Program-made: the position numbers and the translations under genes | NCBI GenBank assembly: GCA_016194935.1 | Contig: JACQAO010000056.1 | Coordinates: 1-64,000, forward strand | DNA length: 64,000 nt | DNA from: Betaproteobacteria bacterium | Lineage (GTDB): Bacteria > Pseudomonadota > Gammaproteobacteria > Burkholderiales > Rhodocyclaceae | Reading direction: 5' to 3' | Shown: positions 7,338 through 15,218 of the stretch, piece by piece | Layout of the letters: each line of letters starts with the position of its first letter | How positions within the stretch are numbered: position 1 is the stretch's first letter | Notes under the pieces: generated by a model | Databases searched by the model: none | What the model was told of the DNA's origin: nothing | The model's input: the letters and a program-made list of their open reading frames with translations, nothing else

Positions 7338-8462
7338 CTATTGTCCAAGTATGAGTGTTGAGTGGGTGTGCATAATTCCTCCCTGATTGGAAACGATGCA
7401 TGACCGTGCGTTTGGAACCTGGACTGCGGCGGCGCCGCGCATTTGCCGCACGCCCTCAATGACAAGCTGTAGCCCCGGCATGCCGGTTTCTGAAAGCAGA
7501 CCGCCGCTCGTGTTCATGGGCAGATCGCCGCCGATTTCGATGCGGCCATCTTCCACGAATCGTCCGCCTTCGCCTTTACGGCAGAATCCATAGTCCTCAA
7601 TCGTCATTAGTGCCGTGATGGTAAAGCAATCGTAGATCTGGGCTACATCAATATCTTTTGGCGCAATCCCAGCCATGGCAAATGCCGTTTTGGCGGAGAT
7701 CGCGGCGGCGGTCGCGGTTAGGTCAGGTCGCTGGGCGACTTCCCACGATGTCTGCCCCTGGCCGTAGCCTAGAATCGGTACCGGAGCCGAAACCTGCATC
7801 TGCTTGGCGCGTTTGGCGCTCATCAGAACTACGGCGGCACCCCCATCCGATACCAAACAGCAGTCGTCACGGCGTAGCGGAGCAACGATCATCTTTGATT
7901 GCCGATAATCGTCGAGGGTTATCTCTTTGCGTAGTTGAGCATTTGGATTTCTCGCTCCGTGTTTGCGGCAGGCGACAGCAATGGCGCCCAGTTGATCGGC
8001 AGTGGTGCCATACTGTCCCATGTGGCGGCGCGCGATCATGGCGTAGCCTGGCGGTACTCCGAACCAGCCATATACTTCGTCATGGCCCCATGCCTTCTGG
8101 TAGACATGACGCGTGCCGCTTTTTGGATTGTCGGCGAAGCAGACCACGGCAATTTCGCACTGCCCAGCGTCGATGGCCATCGCGGCGAACGAGATCAGAC
8201 TGATATTGGCGGCGCCGCCCTGATCCCAAACGCCGCCGATTCTCGGCTGGATGCCGAGCAACTCGGCAAGTTTCTGGCCGTACATGAACTCGAACCGCGA
8301 TGTCGGAAACTTGACAAACAGGCCGTCGACTTCGCTCTTGTCGACGCCGGTGTCGTTCAGCGCATTCCTGACCGCCTCGATATTCAGCGAATAGGTACTC
8401 CGATCCGGATGGTGTCCAAATGCGGTGTGGCCGATTCCAGCGATTACCACTGAGCCATGCAT
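7338..8462 (-). CDS. Thiolase-fold protein without thiolase Cys and His (putative acyl-CoA retro-aldolase)
   Basis: 374 residues from ATG 8462, which shares one base with the stop of the CoA transferase gene (TGATG); a longer frame starting at 8519 would overlap that gene by 58 bp. SCP-x/Ltp-type thiolase fold: VVIAGIGHTAFG, IYDCFTITALMTIEDYGFC, and GGLLSETG near the end. The position of the nucleophilic Cys reads QGGAA (residues 81-85). The catalytic GHP reads GMP (residues 327-329), and the C-terminal segment is SNQGG. Thiolytic cleavage is therefore unlikely. Cys-less members paired with DUF35, such as Ltp2, are retro-aldolases acting on 3-hydroxyacyl-CoA thioesters. Function by analogy only. 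Confidence 0.85.
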   Translation of the reverse strand: MHGSVVIAGIGHTAFGHHPDRSTYSLNIEAVRNALNDTGVDKSEVDGLFVKFPTSRFEFMYGQKLAELLGIQPRIGGVWDQGGAANISLISFAAMAIDAGQCEIAVVCFADNPKSGTRHVYQKAWGHDEVYGWFGVPPGYAMIARRHMGQYGTTADQLGAIAVACRKHGARNPNAQLRKEITLDDYRQSKMIVAPLRRDDCCLVSDGGAAVVLMSAKRAKQMQVSAPVPILGYGQGQTSWEVAQRPDLTATAAAISAKTAFAMAGIAPKDIDVAQIYDCFTITALMTIEDYGFCRKGEGGRFVEDGRIEIGGDLPMNTSGGLLSETGMPGLQLVIEGVRQMRGAAAVQVPNARSCIVSNQGGIMHTHSTLILGQ

Positions 8463-9664
8463 CAGATCACTTTTTCCTCTTCGAGCCGAGCCAACTCCGT
8501 TTCCGAGTATCCCAGCCATTCTCCATATATCTGGTGGTTGTCGCGCCCCAGCTCTCCACTAGGTTTCAGTTCTATTTGCTCTTCGCCGTCGAATCGGAGT
8601 GGCGATCTCGGCAGTACGACGCGTCCGTACATGGGGTGATCGACCCATTCCAGTGCGCCACGGGTGTGCATGTGATCGTCATTCACGACTTCATCGAGCG
8701 TGCGCACTGGCGCGCAGGGGACACGGCAATCACTGAGCAATGCGAACAATTCCTGCTTCGGATAATTTGCCGTGAATCCGGCGACGACTTCGTCGATTTC
8801 GTCGATGTGGTCGACACGCGACTTCAATGTGAGATAGCGAGAATCGTCCGCAAGCTTCTCGTTTCCCATCGCTTTCGTCAGGTTTCGCCAGTGAGCGTCA
8901 CTGACACAAATGATGGCGATGTAACCGTCCTGAGTCGGATAGACGTTGTAGGGAGCTTCCGCTAGTCCGGCATGGCGATTGCCTGTGCGCGGCGGAATTT
9001 TTCCACCGGAGCCGTAATACAGACCAAGGCTTGAACTGAGCGATGCGTAAACAGCTTCTTGCATGGAGACTTCGACCAAGCGACCGGTGCCGGTGACGGT
9101 GCGTTCATACAGTGCCGCCACAAGCGCCCCAAAGAGATGCACTCCACCGAAAAAATCACAGATCGCCGGCCCTGCCTTGACCGGAGGGCTATCCGGAAAG
9201 CCGGTAGTACTCATTACTCCGGACATGGCCTGGACCGTCAGGTCCATGGCCAGATATCCGGCTTTCGGGCCGGATCGTCCGTATCCAGAGCCCGCCGCGT
9301 AAATGAGACGAGGATTCCGCTGCTTCAGGACGTCGTAGCCCAAGCCAAGCTTCTCCATGGTACTCGGCGCGTAGTTCTCAACCACCACATCGCCGCGCTT
9401 CACCATTTCAAGGAAAATCTCGCGGCCCCGCACCGACTTTAGATTCAGCGACACCATGCGCTTGTTCGAGTTCAGCATGGCGAAGGGGAGGGCGGCACCG
9501 CCCACAACGCTGCGACGTCTTAACGGATCGCCGGTCGGCGGTTCAATTTTAATGACGTTTGCACCGGCCATCGCCATGAGGAACGTACAATACGGGCCGT
9601 TGTAGATCTGCCCGAGGTCGATGACGGTGATCCCGTCAAGGGGTTTTCCAGAGAACTCGCTCAT
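8462..9664 (-). CDS. CaiB/BaiF family (class III) CoA transferase
   Basis: 400 residues, full length. The N-terminus GITVIDLGQIYNGPYCT and the glycine-rich segment IYAAGSGYGRSGP are typical of the family, and the catalytic Asp is Asp141 in MDLTVQAMSG. These enzymes move CoA between carboxylic acids through an aspartyl-CoA intermediate in the cytoplasm. Here it would activate the acid made by the oxidative genes of the island. It is third in the leftward operon, starting 3 bp after the enoyl-CoA hydratase gene and sharing one base with the thiolase-like gene. Confidence 0.92.
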   Translation of the reverse strand: MSEFSGKPLDGITVIDLGQIYNGPYCTFLMAMAGANVIKIEPPTGDPLRRRSVVGGAALPFAMLNSNKRMVSLNLKSVRGREIFLEMVKRGDVVVENYAPSTMEKLGLGYDVLKQRNPRLIYAAGSGYGRSGPKAGYLAMDLTVQAMSGVMSTTGFPDSPPVKAGPAICDFFGGVHLFGALVAALYERTVTGTGRLVEVSMQEAVYASLSSSLGLYYGSGGKIPPRTGNRHAGLAEAPYNVYPTQDGYIAIICVSDAHWRNLTKAMGNEKLADDSRYLTLKSRVDHIDEIDEVVAGFTANYPKQELFALLSDCRVPCAPVRTLDEVVNDDHMHTRGALEWVDHPMYGRVVLPRSPLRFDGEEQIELKPSGELGRDNHQIYGEWLGYSETELARLEEEKVI

Positions 9665-9667
9665 CGT

Positions 9668-10441
9668 CTATCGTCCTTGAAATTGCGCGGGACGTTTCTC
9701 GCGGAACGCGCTGACCCCTTCGCGCGCATCCTCGCTGAATTGAAGAAGGCGATTGGTCAACTGTTCGGCGCGGAGTCCGGTCGCCAGATCCATGTCACGA
9801 CTTCGCAGCGCCAGCTCCTTGCTTGCCTGCACTGCCAGCGGAGCATTTTCGGTGATCCTGCTGGCGTATCCTATCGCAGTGTCCATCAATCGGTCCATCG
9901 GCACCATGGCATTGATCAGTCCCCATCTGGCCGCAGTGGGCGCGTCAATCGTTCCACCCGTCAGTAGCATTTCCATCGCGATCACATGTGGCAACTGTGC
10001 CATGATCCGCTGGGTTCCGCCATTGGCGGCGATTACCCCGCGCTTGACCTCGGTGAATGAGAATGTCGCGTGATCGGCTGCGACGCGGATATCGGTTGCC
10101 ATCAGCAAGGTCATGCCACCACCGAGGCAGTAGCCATTGACTGCCGCGATGATCGGTTTCCACACTTCAAGGCCCCGGTTGAGCAGAGGATCCCGTTGCG
10201 TCAGCCACGTTTCCGAAAGTTCGGCAGGATGGCCGACAAAACTCTTAATGTCGGCGCCGGCGGTAAACGCGCGATCACCAGCGCCAGTTACGATTGCGAC
10301 CCGGATCGATGGATCGTCGCGGACCTGGATCCACGCTTCGGACAGCAGACGATAGTGCTCATGGTCCATGGCATTCATGCGTTCCGGTCGGTTGATGGTG
10401 ACCGTGGCGATGCCGTTGCCGGTTGTTAGATCGATGCTCAT
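9668..10441 (-). CDS. Enoyl-CoA hydratase/isomerase (crotonase) family protein
   Basis: 257 residues of the crotonase fold: INRPERMNAMD, the oxyanion-hole motif AGADIKSF, and GYCLGGGMTLLMATDIR. The second catalytic Glu of hydratases is present (Glu131 in TEVKRG). The first, normally in GGGxE, is Thr111. Many crotonases keep only one Glu, so hydration is possible but another acyl-CoA reaction (isomerisation, hydrolysis) cannot be excluded. It sits between the acyl-CoA dehydrogenase gene (1-bp gap) and the CoA transferase gene (3-bp gap), which argues that it hydrates the enoyl-CoA from the dehydrogenase. Confidence 0.9.
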   Translation of the reverse strand: MSIDLTTGNGIATVTINRPERMNAMDHEHYRLLSEAWIQVRDDPSIRVAIVTGAGDRAFTAGADIKSFVGHPAELSETWLTQRDPLLNRGLEVWKPIIAAVNGYCLGGGMTLLMATDIRVAADHATFSFTEVKRGVIAANGGTQRIMAQLPHVIAMEMLLTGGTIDAPTAARWGLINAMVPMDRLMDTAIGYASRITENAPLAVQASKELALRSRDMDLATGLRAEQLTNRLLQFSEDAREGVSAFREKRPAQFQGR

Positions 10442-10442
10442 G

Positions 10443-11621
10443 TTATGCTGCTTTGAGCCGTGTTCCCAGCAGGTCGCGGGCGATCACCATGCGGTGGACT
10501 TCGGACGGCCCCTCGCCTATGCGTTTGATACGCAATTCGCGATACCAGCGCTCCAATGGCATCTCTGCGGCAACGCCCATTCCACCCAATATCTGGATGC
10601 ACCGGTCAACCACGCGACCAGCAGTCTCCGTGCCATGGAGTTTGCAAACCGACGCGTCAATCTTGACGTCATGACCGAGATCGGCACGAGAGGCGGCCTG
10701 ATAGACGAGCAGCCGCGCCGCCCGTAATTCGACCTCGGAATCCGCGACCATCCACTGGATTGCCTGGCGATCAGCGAGAGGTTGGCCAAAAGTCTTGCGC
10801 TCCCGGGCCCAGGCGAGCGCAAGATCCAGCGCCGCTTGTGCGACACCGATCGTACCTGCGGCATAAGGCATGCGTTCATGTACTAGCCAGCTCTCGGCCA
10901 ACTTGAAACCTTCTCCCTCTTCTCCCAGGCGGTCTTCGACCGGAACCTCGTAGTCCTGGAAGTTGAGTTCGTAGGGCGAGTACGAGCGGATCACTCGAAT
11001 GGGGCTGATCGTCAGACCGGGGCGGTCAATCTCCACTATAAAGCTGGTGATTCCGGCGCGCCCTTTGTCCGGACCGGTACGTGCGAACAGGATACCCCAC
11101 CTGGACTGACCCGCACCGGTGATCCATAGCTTCGTTCCATTAATCACATAGCGGTCGCCTTTGCGCTCAGCGCGAGTCGTGATGGCGCGCGCCGGATCCG
11201 CGCCGCCGCCGGGTTCGCTGATTGCGACGAACGTCTTCTCGCCGGTTTCCACCGTTGGCAGTGCGTATTTTTCAATCTGCTCGCGAGACCCCTTGAATAT
11301 TACGTTCGGAGGATCGAAGCCGAAAGCGCCGCAAGCAGCGATATAAGCACCCATTCGGCATTTCGCGGCCTCCTCGGCGACGACGCATTGACCAAGCAGG
11401 CTGAGGCCGGCTCCCCCATACTCGGCGGGGGTCTGCACATTCCACAGCCCGGCGCCCCGCGCTTTGACGCGTAATGCGGCCAAGACGTCGTCGGGTAGAG
11501 TGTAAGCATCGTACGGCGCTTTGTCCTCAGCAGGACGCACCTCCCGTTCCATAAACCTGCGAACCGTCTCTTGGAGCATCTTGAGTTCGTCCGGCAAATC
11601 GTAGAATCCCGTTTCGTTCAT
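10443..11621 (-). CDS. Acyl-CoA dehydrogenase
   Basis: 392 residues, the usual length of homotetrameric acyl-CoA dehydrogenases. FAD/substrate motifs are visible: FVAISEPGGGADPARAITT, LWITGAGQS, and a C-terminal QILGGMG with the catalytic Glu at about residue 370 in GEGPSEVHR. It introduces the alpha,beta double bond into an acyl-CoA and passes electrons to ETF; no etf genes are in the window. It is the first gene of the leftward operon 11621-5125, under the promoter at 11787-11815. The substrate is unknown. Confidence 0.93.
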   Translation of the reverse strand: MNETGFYDLPDELKMLQETVRRFMEREVRPAEDKAPYDAYTLPDDVLAALRVKARGAGLWNVQTPAEYGGAGLSLLGQCVVAEEAAKCRMGAYIAACGAFGFDPPNVIFKGSREQIEKYALPTVETGEKTFVAISEPGGGADPARAITTRAERKGDRYVINGTKLWITGAGQSRWGILFARTGPDKGRAGITSFIVEIDRPGLTISPIRVIRSYSPYELNFQDYEVPVEDRLGEEGEGFKLAESWLVHERMPYAAGTIGVAQAALDLALAWARERKTFGQPLADRQAIQWMVADSEVELRAARLLVYQAASRADLGHDVKIDASVCKLHGTETAGRVVDRCIQILGGMGVAAEMPLERWYRELRIKRIGEGPSEVHRMVIARDLLGTRLKAA

Positions 11622-11786
11622 TTAGAGTGCCTATTCATCGGACGGTGGGCGCCGCTGTGTCAAATACAGAAATAAGGCCATAGCGATATTATGGTCTGAC
11701 CTTTAACAATAAGTCCATTGCTTCTCCTGATCTCGAGTCCTATTCACAGAATAGAGGTAGAGTACAGGGTTTCTTAGACAGAGAAA

Positions 11787-11815
11787 ATGATAGCGAGTCA
11801 TCTTAGCTGTGTCAA
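11787..11815 (-). promoter_or_regulatory. Sigma70-type promoter for the leftward acyl-CoA operon
   Basis: On the minus strand TTGACA (11815-11810), a 17-base spacer and TATCAT (11792-11787) form an almost perfect promoter. It points at the acyl-CoA dehydrogenase gene, whose ATG is at 11621, giving a leader of roughly 160 nt. The island box at 11834-11850 lies just upstream of this -35, so one regulator bound there could act on both directions. Confidence 0.65.
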
Positions 11816-11833
11816 CAAAAGATTTTTAGTTAA

Positions 11834-11850
11834 AAATATTAAACCATTTA
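11834..11850 (+). promoter_or_regulatory. Island box in the divergent region ahead of the MBL hydrolase gene
   Basis: AAATATTAAACCATTT matches AAATATTGAACCATTT at 16527-16542 in 15 of 16 positions. CCATTT-ending variants also lie ahead of the SMP-30 gene. TAGTAT at 11871-11876 could serve as the -10 for the rightward gene, with a poor -35 (TTTATA, 11847-11852). Confidence 0.5.
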
Positions 11851-11878
11851 TATTATCTGACGCATGCATGTAGTATGA

Positions 11879-11893
11879 TTGTCAATATGACAA
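11879..11893. promoter_or_regulatory. Inverted repeat TTGTCA-ATA-TGACAA
   Basis: A perfect 6-bp inverted repeat with a 3-bp centre, between the candidate -10 and the start of the MBL hydrolase gene. The position fits a repressor operator. The half-site resembles GntR-type sites, but no regulator is encoded nearby. Confidence 0.4.
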
Positions 11894-11947
11894 TGCGGGA
11901 CATCCCCATTAAAGTCGAAAGTCAAAGATCTCGTGGAGACCAATCCA

Positions 11948-12841
11948 GTGACTACAGAAGATATCCAGCCGATCATCCAGTCCCGTACCCAGGCGCCGGC
12001 CATTTATCGCGTTCGCATCGGGAGTTTTGAGATCACGGTACTTTCAGATGGCTACCTGGACGCCGATCCAAATCTATTTTCCGCCGGGGGCGACGTGCTG
12101 GCGCAACTGACCGACGAGGCGTTTCTCAGTCGGACTCCGTTCCGCTTAGGGACCGTCGCCTACGTCGTGAACACCGGACGCCGGTTGATCCTGATCGACG
12201 CCGGCTGCGGGCCGCTGTTCGGACCTACTTCCGGGTTTCTACTCGCCAACATGCGCACTGCCGGCATCGCGCCGGAGCAGATAAGTTCGGTGCTCATTAC
12301 TCACATGCACGCTGATCATGTGGGCGGGCTCCTGACCGAGGGGCAGGCAACATTCCCGAATGCCGAGATCGTGATTCACTCCGCCGAACTCGATTACTAT
12401 ATGAGCGACCTGGCGCTTAGCCGCGCCACTGAGCGAACGCGTCCTTGGATTCTGCGGGCGCGCCGGGTGCCAGAACACTATCCGGGTATACGGTTCTTTG
12501 ACCGCGACGGCGAAGTCTCACCGGGTATTTCCGCTTGCGTGCTTGCAGGACACACGCCAGGACATACTGGCTACATCATCGATTCCGACAACAATCAACT
12601 GTTCGTCTCCGGTGATATTGTCTACTCGCCGGTCTACAGTTTCAAATACCTGGACTACGATTTCCCCTTCAGCGTCGATCACGTTGCCGCAGAACAGTCC
12701 CGGCGGCGCGCGCTCGACATGATCGCCGCCGAGAGGTGGCTAATGACTGGCTCCCATCTGCCGTTTCCGGCGCTCGGCCACGTACGAAAAATGGGCAGCG
12801 CCTACGAGTATGTTCCCGACGAGTGGCGCTTCGAGGTGTAG
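11948..12841 (+). CDS. MBL-fold metallo-hydrolase (lactonase/esterase type)
   Basis: 297 residues from GTG 11948, which has GGAG at 11935-11938 nine bases upstream; GTG 11933 is an alternative. The binuclear metal site is complete: THMHADHVGG, then AGHTPGHTG, then SGDIVYSP. The overall layout, with an N-terminal ITVLSDGYLDADPN, is that of AHL-lactonase/methyl-parathion-hydrolase-like enzymes, which hydrolyse lactones or esters. No signal peptide is seen. It is divergent from the acyl-CoA operon and convergent with the GMC oxidoreductase gene. Within this island it more likely opens a catabolic lactone than a quorum signal. Confidence 0.87.
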   Translation: MTTEDIQPIIQSRTQAPAIYRVRIGSFEITVLSDGYLDADPNLFSAGGDVLAQLTDEAFLSRTPFRLGTVAYVVNTGRRLILIDAGCGPLFGPTSGFLLANMRTAGIAPEQISSVLITHMHADHVGGLLTEGQATFPNAEIVIHSAELDYYMSDLALSRATERTRPWILRARRVPEHYPGIRFFDRDGEVSPGISACVLAGHTPGHTGYIIDSDNNQLFVSGDIVYSPVYSFKYLDYDFPFSVDHVAAEQSRRRALDMIAAERWLMTGSHLPFPALGHVRKMGSAYEYVPDEWRFEV

Positions 12842-12884
12842 CGTCCGGTAGTCGCTAGGTGGTGATGCCGCCAGCCCGTGGCCG

Positions 12885-14516
12885 TCAGACATCAGCGGGA
12901 AGCAAGGCCGGACGGCCAAGGATGAGGTCCGCCGCCTTTTCGGCGATCATCATGACTGCCGCGTTAGTGTTACCGCCGATCAAGTCTGGCATCACTGACG
13001 CGTCGACAACGCGCAAGTTGTCGACGCCGCGAACACGGAGTTCGGACGTGACAACAGCCCCTGGATCGCCGCCCATGCGGCAAGTACCAACCGGATGAAA
13101 TATGGTGTTAGCCTCAGCGCGAATGAACGCCCTGATTTCGTCATCATTCGCAACGGCGTTGCCCGGCGTCAGCTCGCGGCGCCAGTGTGGCGTCATTCCT
13201 GGATGGATGGCCAAGCGCCGAACCAGCCTGACTGATCTCACCAGTGTTTCCATATCTGCCTCGACCGCCAAGTGGTTGTGCAGAATAAGTGGCGGATGAC
13301 GCGGATCGGGCGAAGTCAATTTGACACTGCCGCGACTCACAGGGCGTAGCAGGCACGCCACAAAACCGAATCCATCGATTGCTGGACGCTTCAAGTGTGG
13401 AAACCAGGGGTGCGCACCGGGATGGAACAGCCTAAAGATTATCTGCAAGTCTGGTAGCGGGACGTGCGGTAGGCTGCGGACAAACAAGTTCGCGGTGGAG
13501 AGGGGCTCGGTGGCCGGTCCGGATCGCAGAAAGAGGGCTCTCGCCATGTTGAAGGCAAGGCGGTCGAGCCTGAGATTCCGGTGCATGGCGGAAGGCTCCG
13601 TGCGCTCGTATTCAATTGCAACCCGGATGTGGTCTTGAAGATTCACGCCGACGCCGGGTACGTCGAGCACAGGATCAATCCCAAGCCTCTTCAACTGTTC
13701 GATTGGTCCTACCCCAGAGAGCATGAGCAAATGGGGCGTGTTGTATGCGCCAGCCGCGAGCAAGACCTCTTTGCCCGCCCACACCCTAAACACCGTGCCG
13801 TTGGCCTCGTACTCGACGCCAACGGCCTTGCGTCCCTCGAATAAAATCCGCCTGACATGTGCGCCGGTGCATAGGCTCATGTTGGGGCGCCGCAAGGCCG
13901 GGCGAAGGAAGCAGGAAGCGCTGCCCTGACGTCGCCCTTTGCCAATGCTGAACTGAGCTAACCCAAGGCCCTCCTGCTGGGCGCCGTTGTAGTCGTCGGT
14001 ATGCAGGACGCCTGTCGATCTGACCGCGTCCGCCAGCGCCGTGTAAAGCGGCCCTCCATGTGGCGCAGACTGGGTTAGCATCGGACCTGAACCGCCGCGA
14101 TAGCGATCCTCCCCACCAAGGAAGGTCTCGGATCTTCTGAAATACGGCAGAACCTCCGCATAGGACCATCCCGGCAAGCCGGAGCAATCCCACCGATCGA
14201 AGTCGCCGCGATGCCCGCGCACGTAAGCCATCATGTTAATGGAAGAGCTACCGCCCAAGACCTTGCCGCGGGGCAGCCGGAGTCGGCGAGAATCGAGGTG
14301 CGGCTCAGGCTCAGAGGTATAAGGCCAGTTGAAGCGCGGGGCGTTCCAAACTTCGCCGACGCCAAGCGGAATGTGGAGCAGCCAGTCGCGATCACTTGGC
14401 CCCGCCTCAAGGAGGAGAACGCGGCGCCGTGGATCGGCGCTCAGCCGATTGGCAAGGATGCAACCGGCAGTTCCCGAGCCAACGATGATGTAATCGAACC
14501 AACTCTTGCCGGTCAT
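12885..14516 (-). CDS. GMC-family FAD oxidoreductase (choline/alcohol dehydrogenase type)
   Basis: 543 residues. The FAD-binding dinucleotide fold starts with DYIIVGSGTAGC and LLLEAGPSD. GMC signature 1 lies around PRGKVLGGSSSIN and signature 2 around GAYNTPHLLMLSGVG. The active-site pair is His474 in IFHPVGT and Asn518 in GGNTNAA. Such enzymes (for example AlkJ) oxidise alcohols to aldehydes, often at the inner membrane. It is last in a leftward group after the serine hydrolase and flavin-reductase-like genes, and would feed the ALDH encoded at 1997-3430. Confidence 0.92.
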   Translation of the reverse strand: MTGKSWFDYIIVGSGTAGCILANRLSADPRRRVLLLEAGPSDRDWLLHIPLGVGEVWNAPRFNWPYTSEPEPHLDSRRLRLPRGKVLGGSSSINMMAYVRGHRGDFDRWDCSGLPGWSYAEVLPYFRRSETFLGGEDRYRGGSGPMLTQSAPHGGPLYTALADAVRSTGVLHTDDYNGAQQEGLGLAQFSIGKGRRQGSASCFLRPALRRPNMSLCTGAHVRRILFEGRKAVGVEYEANGTVFRVWAGKEVLLAAGAYNTPHLLMLSGVGPIEQLKRLGIDPVLDVPGVGVNLQDHIRVAIEYERTEPSAMHRNLRLDRLAFNMARALFLRSGPATEPLSTANLFVRSLPHVPLPDLQIIFRLFHPGAHPWFPHLKRPAIDGFGFVACLLRPVSRGSVKLTSPDPRHPPLILHNHLAVEADMETLVRSVRLVRRLAIHPGMTPHWRRELTPGNAVANDDEIRAFIRAEANTIFHPVGTCRMGGDPGAVVTSELRVRGVDNLRVVDASVMPDLIGGNTNAAVMMIAEKAADLILGRPALLPADV

Positions 14517-14537
14517 GGTCGGAGTGTGATAGTCCGA

Positions 14538-15161
14538 TCAGCCGCCGCTAGGCTGTCTTACCAAATAATCCATGCGCGGCATGGTGATGATTTCACCAAG
14601 AGTCGCGTAGATTGGCCCTCCCAATCGCGCGATTGGGTTCAGTTCGGATGTCGTGATCTTGCCGTCCTTCACCAGACCGTCACGAATATAAAAGCGCTGG
14701 ACTTCGCCTATCATCAGTCGATTCGGCTCCCGACCGAACTCGATGCAATCGTGCAATACACATTCGAGGCTCACGGGTGCTGCGGCGATTCGAGGCGGTT
14801 TCACAGTAACGCTGTCGCGCGTCTCGAGTCCTAGAATCTCGATTTCGCTGACATCGGGGGGGAACTCGGTCGCACTGGCGTGAAGTGCCTGAAGTAAAGG
14901 CTGATCGGCAATATTCACGACGAACTCGCCGGTATCTAGGATGTTGCGCCCGGTATCCTTAATGACCCCTTTCTTTAACCCGATGCTGATGGCAACCATC
15001 GGCGGGTCGTGGGAAACAAAGCTAAAGGCCGAAAATGGGGCAAGGTTGACGACACCGGTTTTAGACAGAGTCGTTACCCACGCAATCGGCCGCGGAACGA
15101 CAATCCCGGTCATCAGTTTGTAAGCCTGCACCATGGTCAGTCCGGCTGCGTCGATCTCCAT
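14538..15161 (-). CDS. Flavin reductase-like (FMN-binding split barrel) protein
   Basis: 207 residues from ATG 15161, chosen because AGAGGAA stands six bases upstream; a longer frame begins at 15197. Split-barrel flavin-binding family (flavoredoxin/HpaC type): GIVVPRPIAWVTTLS, VNLAPFSAFSFVSHDPPM and NILDTGEFVVNI are visible. It either reduces free FMN for a partner monooxygenase or uses bound flavin itself. No flavin monooxygenase is adjacent; the only candidate in the window is the luciferase-like protein encoded at 62255-63223. It lies 21 bp upstream of the GMC gene. Confidence 0.85.
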   Translation of the reverse strand: MEIDAAGLTMVQAYKLMTGIVVPRPIAWVTTLSKTGVVNLAPFSAFSFVSHDPPMVAISIGLKKGVIKDTGRNILDTGEFVVNIADQPLLQALHASATEFPPDVSEIEILGLETRDSVTVKPPRIAAAPVSLECVLHDCIEFGREPNRLMIGEVQRFYIRDGLVKDGKITTSELNPIARLGGPIYATLGEIITMPRMDYLVRQPSGG

Positions 15162-15218
15162 GTCAAGTTCCTCTTTCACTAGATTGCGGTTCGACAAGCG
15201 TCTTCGCTGCTTCGGCGT

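Noticed and set aside
7338-8519. Longer start of the thiolase-like gene at 8519
   Set aside because: It would overlap the CoA transferase gene by 58 bp and adds 19 residues unlike any thiolase; ATG 8462 with the TGATG overlap is better.
11948-12841. Naming the MBL protein an AHL quorum-quenching lactonase
   Set aside because: The metal motif is shared by many hydrolases; the catabolic setting gives no reason to assign acyl-homoserine lactone as substrate.
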